Positions 48,700 through 60,209 of a stretch of 64,000 bases of DNA are shown one piece after another (position 1 is the stretch's first letter; every line of letters begins with the position of its first letter). Origin of the DNA: Pyrus communis (lineage: Eukaryota > Streptophyta > Magnoliopsida > Rosales > Rosaceae). The position numbers were made by a program, and so were the translations under genes. The stretch is from NCBI RefSeq assembly GCF_963583255.1, contig NC_084803.1:14351428-14415427 (forward strand), in the 5' to 3' direction. Below the pieces are notes generated by a model that had not been told where the DNA came from, did no database searches, and saw only the letters and a program-made list of their open reading frames with translations.

Positions 48700-48993
48700 G
48701 GCCTCGCTTAACATAGAGAATTGGCTTGAGTAGGACTACTCAATATATTGAAAGCATTTTTAAAGAATAAATGGATGATAATTTTCTTATTTTGTCCAAG
48801 TTGAAGTTTACTTGTGGTCAAAATAAATCGCAATTAATCCCCACAAAAATGATAGTATTAAAATTGACAACTATTCTTTATGAGTAACCATCAACTTAAA
48901 CAAAATAAATTTATCATTCATTTATTCTTTTAAAATACGTTTAATATAGTAATTAGTTTTATCTAAGCCATTCTCTCTACCAAACGAGAGGCC
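48700..48993. mobile_element. MITE with imperfect terminal inverted repeats
   Basis: Left GGCCTCGCTTAACATAGAGA and, on the complement of the right end, GGCCTCTCGTTTGGTAGAGA pair over about 28 bp with changes, both followed by AATTGGCTT/AATGGCTT. 294 bp, non-coding. No clear target duplication. Confidence 0.55.
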
Positions 48994-49566
48994 AGAAGGA
49001 ATTGGAGGCAGCCATTATATTTCTGTTCCTTACCAATTGTAAATCTCACACCTTTTTTTAACGGTCTTCAAAAGTACTCCTGTAAAGGACCCATGAGCAT
49101 AGAAATTGATGGGTCATTTTTGTGACATAAAAATACGAACCACACACCATTGTTTCTCTTTTGCACAAGTAATTTGAAATTAATCACATTGTTCACAAAT
49201 TGTGATAAAAGGAAAAATCTCATTTATTCCCAAATGTCACAAAGTTGTTAGTTAATTAACTAGGACATAGTTCTTATCCAAATAAGGATAGTGTCATCCA
49301 CACTTATTTTTACCTCTCACGCACTTAACTTAATTTCTAGTTTTCAAATCGAATGAATAAAAAAATCAATGGACAAAAAGTGTGAGGCAAAAAAAAAAAT
49401 GTGTGAATAGCACTACCTTAAATAATGCCTCAGGTACTACCAAATTTGTGTGGGACATGAAAATAATGTATGTACTCTATATTTCGTTATAATGTTGACA
49501 TTAGTTTGGACAGACGAATACCATGTGCTACATATGTACCACTTTATCTCATTTCTCATATGGCTT
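48994..49566. other. Intergenic DNA, no gene seen
   Basis: AT-rich spacer; nothing recognised. Confidence 0.3.
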
Positions 49567-49680
49567 GAATTTTTTTCAAATGATAGATTTTGTTATATTA
49601 GATGTTAGGTTAGCCACCGACGGGGTTCAAACCTACACCGTCATGCAAGGACTCAACTCATTTCCACCAATGTGGTAAAA
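49567..49680 (-). mobile_element. tRNA-derived SINE, minus member of a head-to-head pair
   Basis: Minus strand reads CCACATTGGTGGAAATGAG (A-box region) then GGTGTAGGTTTGAACCCCGT (B box, about 49637-49618) and runs into an A-rich tail near 49574. Its 5' end faces the SINE that follows. Confidence 0.6.
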
Positions 49681-49832
49681 GGCCACTTGTAGTATAATGG
49701 TAGTTAACAAGTATATTACTCTAAGTTACATTTTGAAAAATGTGAAGGTTCGAATCTGAGATGCAATGAGTTAAAAAAATCATATCATATTAATCAAGAC
49801 AATCTACCACTTAAAAATTGAATAAAAATTAC
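49681..49832 (+). mobile_element. tRNA-derived SINE, plus member of a head-to-head pair
   Basis: Plus strand reads CTTGTAGTATAATGGTAGTT (A-box region, 49686-49705) then GAAGGTTCGAATCTGAGA (B box, 49744-49761) and an A-rich 3' part. Starts where the opposite SINE ends, so the two Pol III-type promoters diverge from one point. No cloverleaf, so not a tRNA gene. Confidence 0.6.
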
Positions 49833-50131
49833 CTATGAAAAGATCAATCCATGAGAAATAAACAATAAAATTATATATATATATATATATTACGGAACTG
49901 ACGAACTTTCCCACCAGCCCAGATGTGAAATATTGGGTTAATTATCCTCAACCGTGCAATCAAATCACACTCAAATTTTTTCCCTCAGTCGATGATCTAT
50001 TGACAATGTACAACTTTCTATACCGTGCAGATGACCACACAGAATCACCCCCACCACTCTCCATTATTTTCCTCAATAACCTACTCGCTCGCACCATGCA
50101 CATACATACAAGGCATTACTAAATATTTCCC

Positions 50132-50494
50132 TCAGCAGGCATAGAACTCAACTAACTCGTTCAAGGACTCGGGCTGTGGATCGGCATTGTCGAGCATCCA
50201 CAACAAGTGCTCGAACAGCACGACCTCGCATGCGACGTTGATCGTGTCGTCGTCTGACCTGTCGGCCAGCTCCTTGAAAAGCGGGTGGTCTACGATGTTG
50301 GAGGCCACAAGATAACGTCTTCGGGACTTACCCACGTAGACAGGGCGTAGGTCTCCTGAGATTACGTCCGTGAAGTAATCGTCATCGGCGGCGGAGACAA
50401 CAGAATTGAGGCTGCGGCGGCTGTTCTGCTTGCTGAAGGAGTTCCACTTCTTCAGTACTGACTTGAGCTTTGTTAGCTTCCCACCTTTGGCCAT
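50132..50494 (-). CDS. SAUR family protein, SAUR76-79 type
   Basis: Single-exon gene, 363 nt, 120 aa. Starts MAKGGKLTKLKSVLKKWNSF, a basic amphipathic helix, then a Ser/Asn-rich linker, the SAUR core (PVYVGKSRRRYLVASNIVDH, PLFKELADRS), the segment VACEVVLFEHLLWMLDNADP, and the ending NELVEFYAC. The MAKGG start and ELVEFYAC end with EVVLFEHLLWML are characteristic of the SAUR76-79 subgroup. SAURs inhibit PP2C.D phosphatases to promote growth; SAUR76-79 members have been linked to auxin/ethylene responses. The ATG lies just downstream of a long GA tract (50521-50555 on plus). It is intact, and unrelated in position to the other SAUR 28 kb away. Confidence 0.94.
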   Translation of the reverse strand: MAKGGKLTKLKSVLKKWNSFSKQNSRRSLNSVVSAADDDYFTDVISGDLRPVYVGKSRRRYLVASNIVDHPLFKELADRSDDDTINVACEVVLFEHLLWMLDNADPQPESLNELVEFYAC

Positions 50495-50516
50495 TTGATA
50501 TGAATAATGGTTTTTT

Positions 50517-50557
<41 letters not shown>

Positions 50558-50680
50558 GAGTAGTGCTGTGTTGCTTTGGGGGGATTTGGAAAGGGGAAGG
50601 AAGGTTCATATTTAAAGGGCACTTAGGTAAGGAAAAGGGGTGTAGTTGTAATATCCTCATATTATTGGGCCTAATTGCAT
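50495..50680 (-). promoter_or_regulatory. SAUR leader with CT tract and TATA-like box
   Basis: The minus strand reads a CT microsatellite (50555-50521) just before the start codon; about 60-110 bp further upstream is CCCTTTAAATATGAACC (50619-50603), a possible TATA box. Inferred from position only. Confidence 0.45.
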
Positions 50681-51057
50681 GAGGAAATTTAAAGGGATTA
50701 TTATGTGTGCTGTGACATATTTTATTTTTAGAAATTATAAAAGAAATAGATGGGCACTTGCGGCGCAAACAATCAACTTTTTAATGTATATGTAATCGGT
50801 TGTATAATTCAAATGATTAAAAATATTTTCTTTTACGCATTTTTATTTTAATTTGATTTAGAGTTTAGTATCGTAGACGTAATAGTGTGCTTTCACTTTT
50901 CTCAATTACGCACATTTACTCTAATTTTATTCAAAATTTGGTAACATAGATGTGAGACCATACTTCCATTTTTCTTAGTTAATATAAAAACAATATGACG
51001 GAAATGTTTATTTTTATTTATCAATCTAATAAATATGAGGGTTTTCTTCATCATTTA

Positions 51058-51420
51058 CACTGTGTTTGGGTGAAAAAATTTAAGATTACTAAGGAATTTA
51101 AAAATGACGGAAATTGAAATGACAAGATTTTATTTTTTAGAATTTGTAAATTTTCTTGTTTGGTCAATCTAAAAGAACAATAGAATTGAATACGGAATTT
51201 GTTATTTTTAATCTCTCAATCATAGAAATTGAGAAATAACACCTATTTACATGGAATTTAAACTTGGGATTTGGAGGTTCCAAATTCCAAGTTTTTTTTC
51301 CACGCGGAAATTCTAAATTTCTATGTTTATGAATCCAAATAAGAGAATTAGTGCTTGTCAATTTATAAATTATGACTTTTACCAAAATTCCATGTTTATT
51401 TCTCTCATCTAAACATAGTG
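51058..51420. mobile_element. PIF/Harbinger-like (Tourist) MITE
   Basis: 363 bp with TTA on both sides (51055-51057 and 51421-51423). Ends CACTGTGTTTGGGTGA and, on the complement of the right end, CACTATGTTTAGATGA are inverted repeats with three changes. AT-rich interior without ORF. TTA target and CACTRTGTTTRG ends fit the PIF/Harbinger group. Confidence 0.8.
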
Positions 51421-51423
51421 TTA

Positions 51424-51440
51424 GCTACACTTTTTTAGAA

Positions 51441-51480
<40 letters not shown>

Positions 51481-52136
51481 ATGAACGATATATTTGTGAA
51501 TATATCATCGGTAAACTTAACTACACTTTTAAAAAAACTGTGCAGTTAACCATGCACACTGAAGAGTAATTGCACTTATTCAAAATAATCAATTAAATTC
51601 AGTCTTAGGACATAAACATATAAAGTTGTTTAGTAAGCAAACATTACTTATGTTGCCTTTTGGCACATATGCCTTCAAAATTTGGTTGCTGCATGACGCT
51701 TACTAGAAAGTTGCTGGTCTCCATGATGGGAATGCATGTATATTGATTCCTTTTATAAAAACAAAACTGATTTAATTCTAATATTTTCCATTTCAATTTT
51801 AAATTACAAAAGTATTGTCAGTGAAAGAGACAAACATGTGCAGAGTTACCAAGATGGTCTTCGTCAAATCGATCATCCATAATTTTTTTTGTTTTTGGAA
51901 ACTCCATAATTTATTTGTTTGTATGAACTTGTTTATTGTTTTTTTTTCTTCTGGTAAACGGTTTGAGAAGGTGAATTTTAAAATTATTGAGAATTAAGAA
52001 GATGATCGTTGCCTCCATCTTCCAGAATATGGGCGCCAACAGCTGGTAAGTGGTAACAACTAACAACCTTCATTTTCAATATTATCAAAAAAGACAATTG
52101 AATTAATTAATGCACTTTATACAGGTTGAAATTGTC

Positions 52137-52168
<32 letters not shown>

Positions 52169-53351
52169 TATGAAAAATGATTAGACGAGATTAGCCTTTC
52201 GGCTATGATCACGTGCGAGGCATCTTTTCTCCCTCAAAGGTTTGAGAACCATTACACTCAAAACCCACCCGCATGTCCATTCTCCACCAATTTTTTTTTT
52301 TTTTTTTTTTTTATAATAAATGATAGTAAACAAAAAAGATACATGTAGAGGAACTATGCCAAGACTCACAATGACAAGAACGATCAACGAAAATGGTAAA
52401 AAATGTCACGAGCATGAGCAGAGGCTACAAAATTTGAAATTGTGGACCACCAGCATAAGCATAACTATCTGTCCCAAAAGAAGCTAAAACATCTACAACC
52501 TAATTTCCTTCTCTTTAAATATGTGTACACATAAATCGCTTTTGACGAAGTCACCGAAGACAATTCTTCCAATCCACCATAAGAAACCACAAGACTCCAT
52601 TAGGAGCCCTAAAAAGATTGTAAATACCAATATGAACTTTGTTTTAATCCATAAATGAAGGCAAAATATGATGCTTTTAACTCCTTGCACTTTCTTTTAG
52701 AATAGTCATTAAAGAAGGAAATTCAACATGAGAATTTAGTGAATAAAGGTCATTTAACACTCAAACAAAGTTGTATTTTTATGATGAGGTTAATTACAAC
52801 TAGGTATCAAACTATTGCAAATAAATATTTTTGTCAGGTTCACGGGAGTAGAGTTCAAACCTCCTTCAACAAAGTAACGACAACAACAGCTAATTAGTAC
52901 ATTAGAGAATCCCAGTGAGAAGTTCTATATGAGGTTGGAAAAGTGATGGATATACCCCATTTTAGAGCTTCAAGGAATCTTTAGAGCTTTATAAATATAA
53001 AAATAAAAATCTCCCAATGAGAGACTATTTCTTTTGGGCTCTACATGGGGTTGTATATATTTATTTATATAATAATTTGATTATACGATAATTTTTTTTT
53101 TGTGTTAACTTTTCTTAAGTTGATTTTTGGATGTATTATCATTTTTTTTATTTTTTTTTATGAACCTTTCAACCTAAAAAAGTTCAAATTCTGAAAAAAG
53201 TTAGATTTCATCACTTATAAAACGTTCGTTGGATTAGATTCTCTTATCTTAATCTCAGCTGTTAAATGATACAAACCCCCAACTTTGCCCTATGAAATAA
53301 TTTGATTTTCACATACAACCCAACAATTTACCTAGCACCAATTGGTGAGCT
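51424..53351. other. Intergenic DNA with AT microsatellites
   Basis: AT dinucleotide runs at 51443-51478 and 52143-52169 and a T run at 52291-52312. A short exon-like piece at about 51994-52044 (MIVASIFQNMGANSW before GTAAGT) is too short to interpret. No gene called. Confidence 0.4.
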
Positions 53352-53402
53352 TGTGACATCCCACATCGCCCAGGGGAGTGATCCTTAAATGTATATTCTC
53401 AT

Positions 53403-53532
53403 CCCTACCTAGCACGAGGCCTTTTGGGAGCTCACTGGCTTCGGGTTCCGTAGAAACTCCGAAGTTAAGCGAGTAGTGCGCGAGAGCACTCCCAGGATGG
53501 GTGACCAATTAGAAAGTTCTCGTGTGAGTTCC
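53403..53532 (+). repeat. 5S rRNA-like domain in Cassandra 5' LTR
   Basis: Holds AACTCCGAAGTTAAGCG, GCGAGAGCACTCCCAGGATG and GGTGACC, which follow plant 5S rRNA from the A-box side through the C-box. In real 5S genes this region is the internal Pol III promoter. A true 5S gene is excluded by its place inside an LTR and by changes at both ends. Confidence 0.85.
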
Positions 53533-53756
53533 CAAAAACAAAACCGTGAGGGATCGGGGCCCAAAGCGGACAATATCGTGCTACGGTGGTGGATCGGGCT
53601 CGGGAAGTGGTCCTCCCCGGGTCGGGATGTGACAATTTGGTATCAGAGCCTAACCCTGGGCGCGTGTGTGCCGACGAGGACGTCGGGCCCCTAAGGGGGG
53701 TGGATTGTGACATCCCACATCGCCCAGGGGAGTGATCCTTAAATGTATATTCTCAT

Positions 53757-53886
53757 CCCTACCTAGCACGAGGGCTTTTGGGAGCTCACTGGCTTCGGGT
53801 TCCGTAGGAACTCCGAAGTTAAGCGAGTAGCGCGCGATAGCACTCCCAGGATGGGTGACCCATTGGGAAGTTCTCGTGTGAGTTCC
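53757..53886 (+). repeat. 5S rRNA-like domain in Cassandra 3' LTR
   Basis: Second copy of the 5S-like core. Here it reads GGAACTCCGAAGTTAAGCGA and GGTGACCCATTGGGAAGTTC, a little closer to genuine 5S rRNA (TGGGAAGT) than the copy in the 5' LTR (TTAGAAAGT). Confidence 0.85.
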
Positions 53887-54039
53887 CAAAAACAAAACCG
53901 TGAGGGCGTGGTCGGGACCCAAAGCGGACAATATCGTGCTACGGTGGTGGATCGGGCCCAGGAAGTGGTCCCCCCCCCCCCCCGGGCCGGGATGTGACAA
54001 AGCTAGTATCATACAATTTTGAAAAAAAATTATTTGAAA

Positions 54040-55950
54040 ATTTCACCCACCAATGTCCATGAACGTTAAATCAATTTGAAATTTTAATTCTTATTATGGA
54101 ATTTAAAACAATCATTAATTAGCCAAATTCCAATAAATTACAAATAAAAAACACAACCAAATGTTTCATCACATAATAAGGGGCATTTTAGCACTATAAA
54201 ATTTTGTAATCTGAGTTGTAAAGCAAATTTAATGAATTTTTTTTTGTTAAAACCCAGTAAACGGGTTTTAGTTGTGAAAAAATACATAGGATGTGTTAAA
54301 GTTTTAAGAGAGAAATATAAATTTTTAGATTAATAAAAGTGAGCCTTTTTAGTAGAACAGTTTATCTCATTTAAGTCTTTAGCATTAAACATACAAACAA
54401 AATGTAGGAAGATCTTTGGAACAAAAATATATAAGGAAAAAAAATAATTAAAAAATGAATAAAAGGAGAGTATAAGTGTATTTGCAAGTGGAGAGAGAGT
54501 AATAGAATTTGACTCAAATGGGCAGTGGCAGATCCACATAGGGACCTGAGAGGTCCCAGGACCATTCAGCGACCCTAAATCGCTGCTAAAAATTTTCTGA
54601 TGACCCCTCATGCAGTGCGGGTTGCAGGTACGACATCTTCTTGTCGGAGAAGATGATCGGAGAAGAAAGAAAATAATTGGCCCAAAAATTTCAACCACCA
54701 ATGTCCATGAACGTTAAATCAATTTGAAATTTTAATTCTTATGGAATTTAAAACAATAATTAATTAGCCAAATTCCAATAAATTACAAACAAACAGAACC
54801 AAATGTTTCATCACATAATAAGGGACATTTTAGCACTATAAAATTTTGTAATCTGAGTTGTAAAGCAAATTTAATGAATTTTTTTTGTTAAAACCCAGTA
54901 AACGGGTTTAAGTCGTGAAAAAATATATAGGATGTGTTAAAGTTTTAAGAGAGAAATATAAATTTTTAGATTAATAAAAGTGAGCCTTTTTAGTAGAATA
55001 GTTTATCTCATTTAAGTCTTAAGCATTAAACATACAAACAAAATGTAGGAAGATCCTTGGAACAAAAATATATAAGAAAAAAATGAATAAAAGGAGAGTA
55101 TAAGTGTATTTGCAAGTGGAGAGAGAGTGATAGAATTTGACTCACATGGGCAGTGGCGGATCCACAGAGGGACCTGAGAGGTCCCAGGACCCTTCAGTGA
55201 CCCTAAATCGCTGCTAGAAATTTTCCGAGGACCCCTCGTGCAGTGCAGGCTGCAGGTACGACATCTTCTTGTCGGAGAAGATGACCGGAGAAGAAAGAAA
55301 ATAATTGGCCCAAAAACTTCACCCACCAATGTCCATGAACGTTAAATCAATTTGAAATTTTAATTCTTATGGACTTTAAAACAATCATTAATTAGCCAAA
55401 TTCCAATAAATTACAAATAAACACAACCAAATGTTTCATCACATAATAAGGGGCATTTTAAAATTTTGTAATCTGCGTTTTAAAACAAATTTAATGAATT
55501 TTTTTTGTTAAAACCCAGTAAACGGGTTTAAGTCGTGAAAAAATATATAGGATGTGTTAAAGTTTTAAGAGAGAAATCTAAATTTTTATATTAATAAAAG
55601 TGAGCCTTTTTAGTAGAATAGTTTATCTCATTTAAGTATTAAGCATTAAACATACAAACAAAATGCAGGAAGATCTTTGGAACAAAAATATATAAGGAAA
55701 AAAATAAAAATAAAAAAATGAATAAAAGGAGAGTATAAGTGTATTTGCAAGTGAAGAGAGAGTGATAGAATTTGACTCACATAGGCAGTGGCGGATCCAT
55801 AGAGTGACCTAAGAGGTCCTAGGACCCTTCGGCGATCCTAAATCGCTACTAGAAATTTTCCGGGGATCCCTCGTGCAGTGCAGGTTGCAGGTACGACATC
55901 TTCTTGTCGGAGAAGATGACTGGAGAAGAAAGAAAATAATTGGCCCAAAA
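54040..55950 (+). repeat. Three tandem units of about 620-650 bp
   Basis: Unit starts (CACCAATGTCCATGAACGTT) at about 54048, 54700 and 55325. Each unit holds TTTCATCACATAATAAGG, AAACCCAGTAAACGGGTTT, GTGAGCCTTTTTAGTAGAA, the target word (CAAATGGG, CACATGGG or CACATAGG) and then the left end of a hAT element (CAGTGGC.GATCC) through CGACATCTTCTTGTCGGAGA and ATAATTGGCCC. Only the third unit continues into the rest of the hAT element. ORFs in it (54330-54701, 55012-55329, minus) are copies of one non-coding stretch. Confidence 0.9.
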
Positions 55951-56683
55951 CAACATAGTCTTGGCCAGTTGTTTTAAATTGTTTTTTAAATCCCACCCAA
56001 AGGTATGCCCATTATTTTAAATCCCTCCCCCAACCCACATCATTCCCCACTGTCCCACCCTTCCCTCGTTTCCTGCTCTTCTGCTTCCCCCAATGCCCAA
56101 TAACATATTCACCCAAATTTCTTTTCTGCTTCCCCTAATGCCCAGCTTTAACATATTCATCCAATTTCCAATCCCTAACTCCTCAAATTTTAAAACCCTA
56201 AAATTCTAAATCCCACACCCAGTCCCATATTATAATTTTATTACTCTAATATCATACCTCCCCAAATCTCTAGGCCACCACTATTTGATATTGATGAAGA
56301 TTTTTAGTCTATTATTGATATGATTGTTGATATGTTTTATGTTTATACTCATTTGATCATTAGAATTTAGTTGGAATTTTTGTTTATTGGGTAATCGGTA
56401 TACGTTTTGTATTTTTTGTTAAATGTGTAGTTTAGAAATAAGAAATAAGGAATTTTTGTTTATTGGTTAATTAGTATATGTTTTGTGTTTTTTGTTAAAT
56501 ATGTAGTTTAGAAATAAGAAATATGGAAAAAAAAATTCAAGCCAAAGCTAATAGGAGTATAGGACCATCTATTTGTTCAAGCTCAAGACAAAAGGACCAT
56601 ATTTTCAATGTTATTTTTGTCTATAAATTTTTTTACCTTTATTAATAGGATCCCCTTAGTTTTAAATCCTAGATCCGGCACTG
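55786..56683. mobile_element. hAT non-autonomous element
   Basis: 898 bp. Ends CAGTGGCGGATCC and, on the complement, CAGTGCCGGATC are terminal inverted repeats with one change. It is flanked by 8-bp words CACATAGG (55778-55785) and CACATGGG (56684-56691), a target duplication with one mismatch; the copies of the left flank at 55143 and 54525 read CACATGGG and CAAATGGG. No transposase inside. The left about 165 bp are repeated twice upstream as part of the tandem units. Confidence 0.85.
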
Positions 56684-56691
56684 CACATGGG

Positions 56692-57594
56692 TTGCTACTT
56701 TTCTCGTAGGACCCACGGTTTTTTAGGGTTTGATGTAGCCCAATTTTATGTTATCCAAGAAAGGAAGTTGCTAACCAAAATGGTGGATCTAACACCACAG
56801 CTCATTGGAGATGAAATTTTTCACTAAGACTTCAAATGTAGTAGCTCATGGAGGATAAATGCCCCATTAAATATGCCCTTATGTTCATATAAAAAATAAA
56901 TAAAAAAAATAAAAAAAAAAAAAAAAACGAGCCAAAAAAGTTTAGGGTTGAAATTAAATAAAGGAAAATATTGTAACTACTCCGAGCTTATGCCTTATGA
57001 TAACGTGCGTGAGGAGATGAAATAATATAAGTTTGGGCACCATCGACATTAAAATTAGTGGTCACTTAACCATGATATAGTTTGGCATTTTATGACAAAT
57101 CTTGATAAAGATACATGACGGCCGCTGGTGAGCAAAATCATGTGAACAACACATGGACTTGGCATGTCCTAGAATATTTGAGCCATGTCTACAGACTAGT
57201 AACATATGTCAGGCCATACTTCCCCCACGTGGATTTGTGCAACCAAGTATAACTAGTGGTAATGGACCCGTAATCTTGTCAAATTATTTCGAATATTGTA
57301 TGTCCAATAATGGTTAATCCTAACCTCATATTTAACTAATTGCATTTTGATTGATTATCTATAAAATATTACTGTACTAGATAATCCTAGATGTTTTAAT
57401 CATGTCATGTTCTCCATAAATCAGTTTAAACAAATTCGTCTTTTATGTCTTTTCTTGGGAGAAAATTTAACTTAAAAGTTAAAACCTCTTCTAACATTAA
57501 GAATAGAAGGAGCATGCATTACACTAATAACCAGTTGACACTCGTATTACGTATGAGTTTCTGTCAAAACTCTATCTTACGAACTTTGTATTAA
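56692..57594. other. Intergenic DNA, no gene seen
   Basis: AT-rich with an A-rich run near 56893-56928. Nothing recognised until the 9-bp word TTGTATTAA at 57586. Confidence 0.35.
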
Positions 57595-57749
57595 AGGAAA
57601 ACTAATGAAAAAAGCCTTGAAAACTTTTAGTTTTAACGATAAAAACGAAATGAAAGGTGAAGTGAATAGTACCAGGATTGACTTTTTAGTGTAAAAATAT
57701 GATTTTTCGTTAAAGTAAACAGTACCATGAACTTTTCGTTAAAGTTCCC
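57595..57749. mobile_element. Small MITE, Mutator-like (copy 2), with 9-bp target duplication
   Basis: 155 bp flanked by TTGTATTAA on both sides (57586-57594 and 57750-57758). Ends AGGAAAACTAATGAAAA and, on the complement, GGGAACTTTAACGAAAA are imperfect inverted repeats. A 9-bp duplication is typical of Mutator-like elements. The copy at 18979-19132 is the same family in the other orientation. Confidence 0.8.
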
Positions 57750-57758
57750 TTGTATTAA

Positions 57759-60209
57759 TTGGTTGTGTTACTATCTTAATCACGAAGATCTTCTTCGAAT
57801 CTCGTAGTCCGAAGCCGACGGACCAAAGAATCTAAACCACTTATTTTAAATTGTACTCCATTAGCTCATTTGACTGACCCATCTCACACAAACTAAGGGT
57901 CTAAACCTCTCTCTCCCTCTCTTGAACGGTCCAGATTACTCCATCCATCGGCTTCAGATTGTGAGATCCGGGAAGGACCTAATTTCCAATTGTAAACAAT
58001 ACCACATAGGCACAAAGTAAATAAGATACTCAAAATCGCAAAAAGAAAGTAAATGATTTAGGAATTTAGATCATTTCCGAATTTTATGGTCCGAAACTTA
58101 CGGATCAAAAAATCCAGGCTACTCATTTTAAATCCTTCAACAAACTAAAGAACCATATTAGTGGAACCACAGTTGATTTGAGAAGCTAGTAAGCTACGAA
58201 TTGCAGAGGACATTTGTAATGATTGAAAGACATACAAGCAATGAGAAACATGGACGCCGAATATAATCTTGTCATGTTGTATCCAATGATTTAGTTCGTA
58301 ATTAATTAGTGATAACATCAACTAATCATGACCGATGCATAGTATATTATCGGACTTGGTAGATCAATTTCTTAATCATTCATTCATTAGCTCTGCAGAT
58401 GATACATGTCTACTTAAGCACTAATAAGACGACCCTAATCTCCAGAAGGGAACAAAGATTAATGGATTAAACACAGCAAAAACGTTATACGTGGTTGAGA
58501 GTAATTGGGAGAGAAGGTGTTCAAGATTCTTTGTGTCCTCCTATATATTCATACGTCAATTTATATTTAGTTGTTTCTATACAACGTTATATTTACATCA
58601 GGTAGGTGGGGTGAGATCGGTTAATTAACGACACAATGATTAGTCATAATAACATAATATCAAACTTGTTGTACGATAAGAAAAAATTCAACTAAAATTT
58701 TTCACTTATAAACAACAAATACTACTCATCCGTAATGTTAAATAATAATTTCCTTTTGTTCGTCAATTCGAAAGCTATGTTGCATGATGGGCCAAGTAAG
58801 TTTGGTCATAATCAAAGAGCAGAAAATGATGTGATTAGACTAATTAGTAGAGATATGCAATCTGATTCTCTGTTGGAGACACAATCTCATAATCTGCAGG
58901 TGGGTATGTATGTGACAAAGAGCATATGAACAAATCTATGACACATTTCGTGAACAACATAATTATTTGCTCTTTCCTATCAAGAAAAATTTTAAAAAAA
59001 ATTATTATATATGGACAAGAAAATTTGCAAAATTGATTCCTACTGATTGGATAAAATAAATTGGAACAAAATATTAAAAGATATTGATTGGATTGAACAT
59101 AACTAAGTAGATACATGACCTCAATATGAGTGTCCTTATTTCTGTAGCAATGGGCAATAATATATATAGGTTTCAAATCACGTGCTTAGGAAAATCTGGT
59201 CGACCCCATTTAAACATTAATGCAATTATCTTATCATATATGAATCTGGCTGTGTTATTAGTTTTGTCTTGCTGCTTTCTGATGCTCATATTTATCCGTT
59301 ATCATAGGCGTGAAAAATCAAGGCATAAGATGAAATATTTACTGACATTGTTTTTTATCATGCATCAAGCTAAATACTATAATATGTTGTGCAAATTTTT
59401 TTGAAAGTAAATGGAAAACACTATAAGATGATGTAGCAGATGTTATTTTCTATGTAAAAGCGGTATTCTAGAACAAATTCATCTAAACTACGGCGAGATA
59501 GATTCGAACTCAAGTGCATAAGAGAGAGAACGTTGTTTTAGTATAATGTAATAGATGTTAGTTGATTGAATTGTTGCACTCCCTTTCTCCAACTCGGGTT
59601 TTGTCCCACTCAGTTTTCTCGAGGTAAGGTTCTAATGACGTAAAGGATTGTAGAAAATTTGGCTTCTTCCAGACAAATTAGACTTTCCCATAATGTAAAG
59701 GAAAAACATTTTTCTTTTTGTAGTTTTAATATGATGATTTTGTATGTGTGTTAAATTGATGTTTGCGGTTAAATGAATAACTTCTTACATGTAAACGGGC
59801 AAACAATGTTGGCCTTCCCCCTTGATCTAAAACCTAAACCTCCCCACCGTGCTGTTGGAATCGAAGGATTTGGAGTTCATGATGAAATTGATTTTACAGG
59901 ATAATGAAGGTGGGCCTGCCTAATGGGTTTCATCATGAAAAAGTATCCATAAGTGGACTATTCCAACACTCACAAGAGGCTTGGAATCTTGGTAGGTCCG
60001 TTTGAGACTAAAATGTGGGCTGGCTACAATAAGCCCGTTCAAATCGAAGAGTATACTTGGGCCACGTAAGAAAAAATCAAAACCCGAATGAGCTACGAAA
60101 TATACTAAAGAAAAATTACATAACTAGTGAGAAAAAGAAAAGAGAGATTCTACTTTGCGAGCATATCACAATTGGACATATATGTATAATCACTTTTTAA
60201 GATTTCTTA
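57759..60209. other. Intergenic DNA, no gene seen
   Basis: AT-rich. A repeated pair of phrases (TCCGAAGCCGACGGACCAAA near 57808 and GTCCGAAACTTACGGATCAA near 58090) suggests an old duplication. Frames at 58735-58929 and 59126-59404 have no domain and chance-like composition. Confidence 0.4.

Larger units (their letters stand above)
53352..53999 (+). mobile_element. Cassandra TRIM retrotransposon, complete
   Basis: Two LTRs (53352-53634 and 53706-53999) starting TGTGACATCCC and ending GATGTGACA, with only 71 bp between them. The primer site TGGTATCAGAGC (53638-53649) matches the initiator tRNA-Met, and the polypurine tract AAGGGGGGTGGA (53693-53704) precedes the 3' LTR. Flanks GAGCT and AAGCT make an imperfect 5-bp target duplication. 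Both LTRs contain a 5S-rRNA-like core (ACTCCGAAGTTAAGCGAGTA; AGGATGGGTGACC), the hallmark of Cassandra. Non-coding; mobilised by other elements. A C run (53970-53983) lengthens the 3' LTR. Confidence 0.95.

Noticed and set aside
49681..49770. tRNA gene
   Set aside because: A- and B-box-like words are present but spacing and surrounding bases do not form a cloverleaf; read as a SINE.
53403..53532. 5S rRNA gene
   Set aside because: The match is confined to the internal core and lies within both LTRs of a TRIM; it is the Cassandra 5S-like domain, not a 5S gene.
54330..55329. Two similar minus-strand ORFs (123 and 105 codons)
   Set aside because: They are copies of one frame in a tandemly duplicated non-coding stretch that includes a hAT end; no domain.
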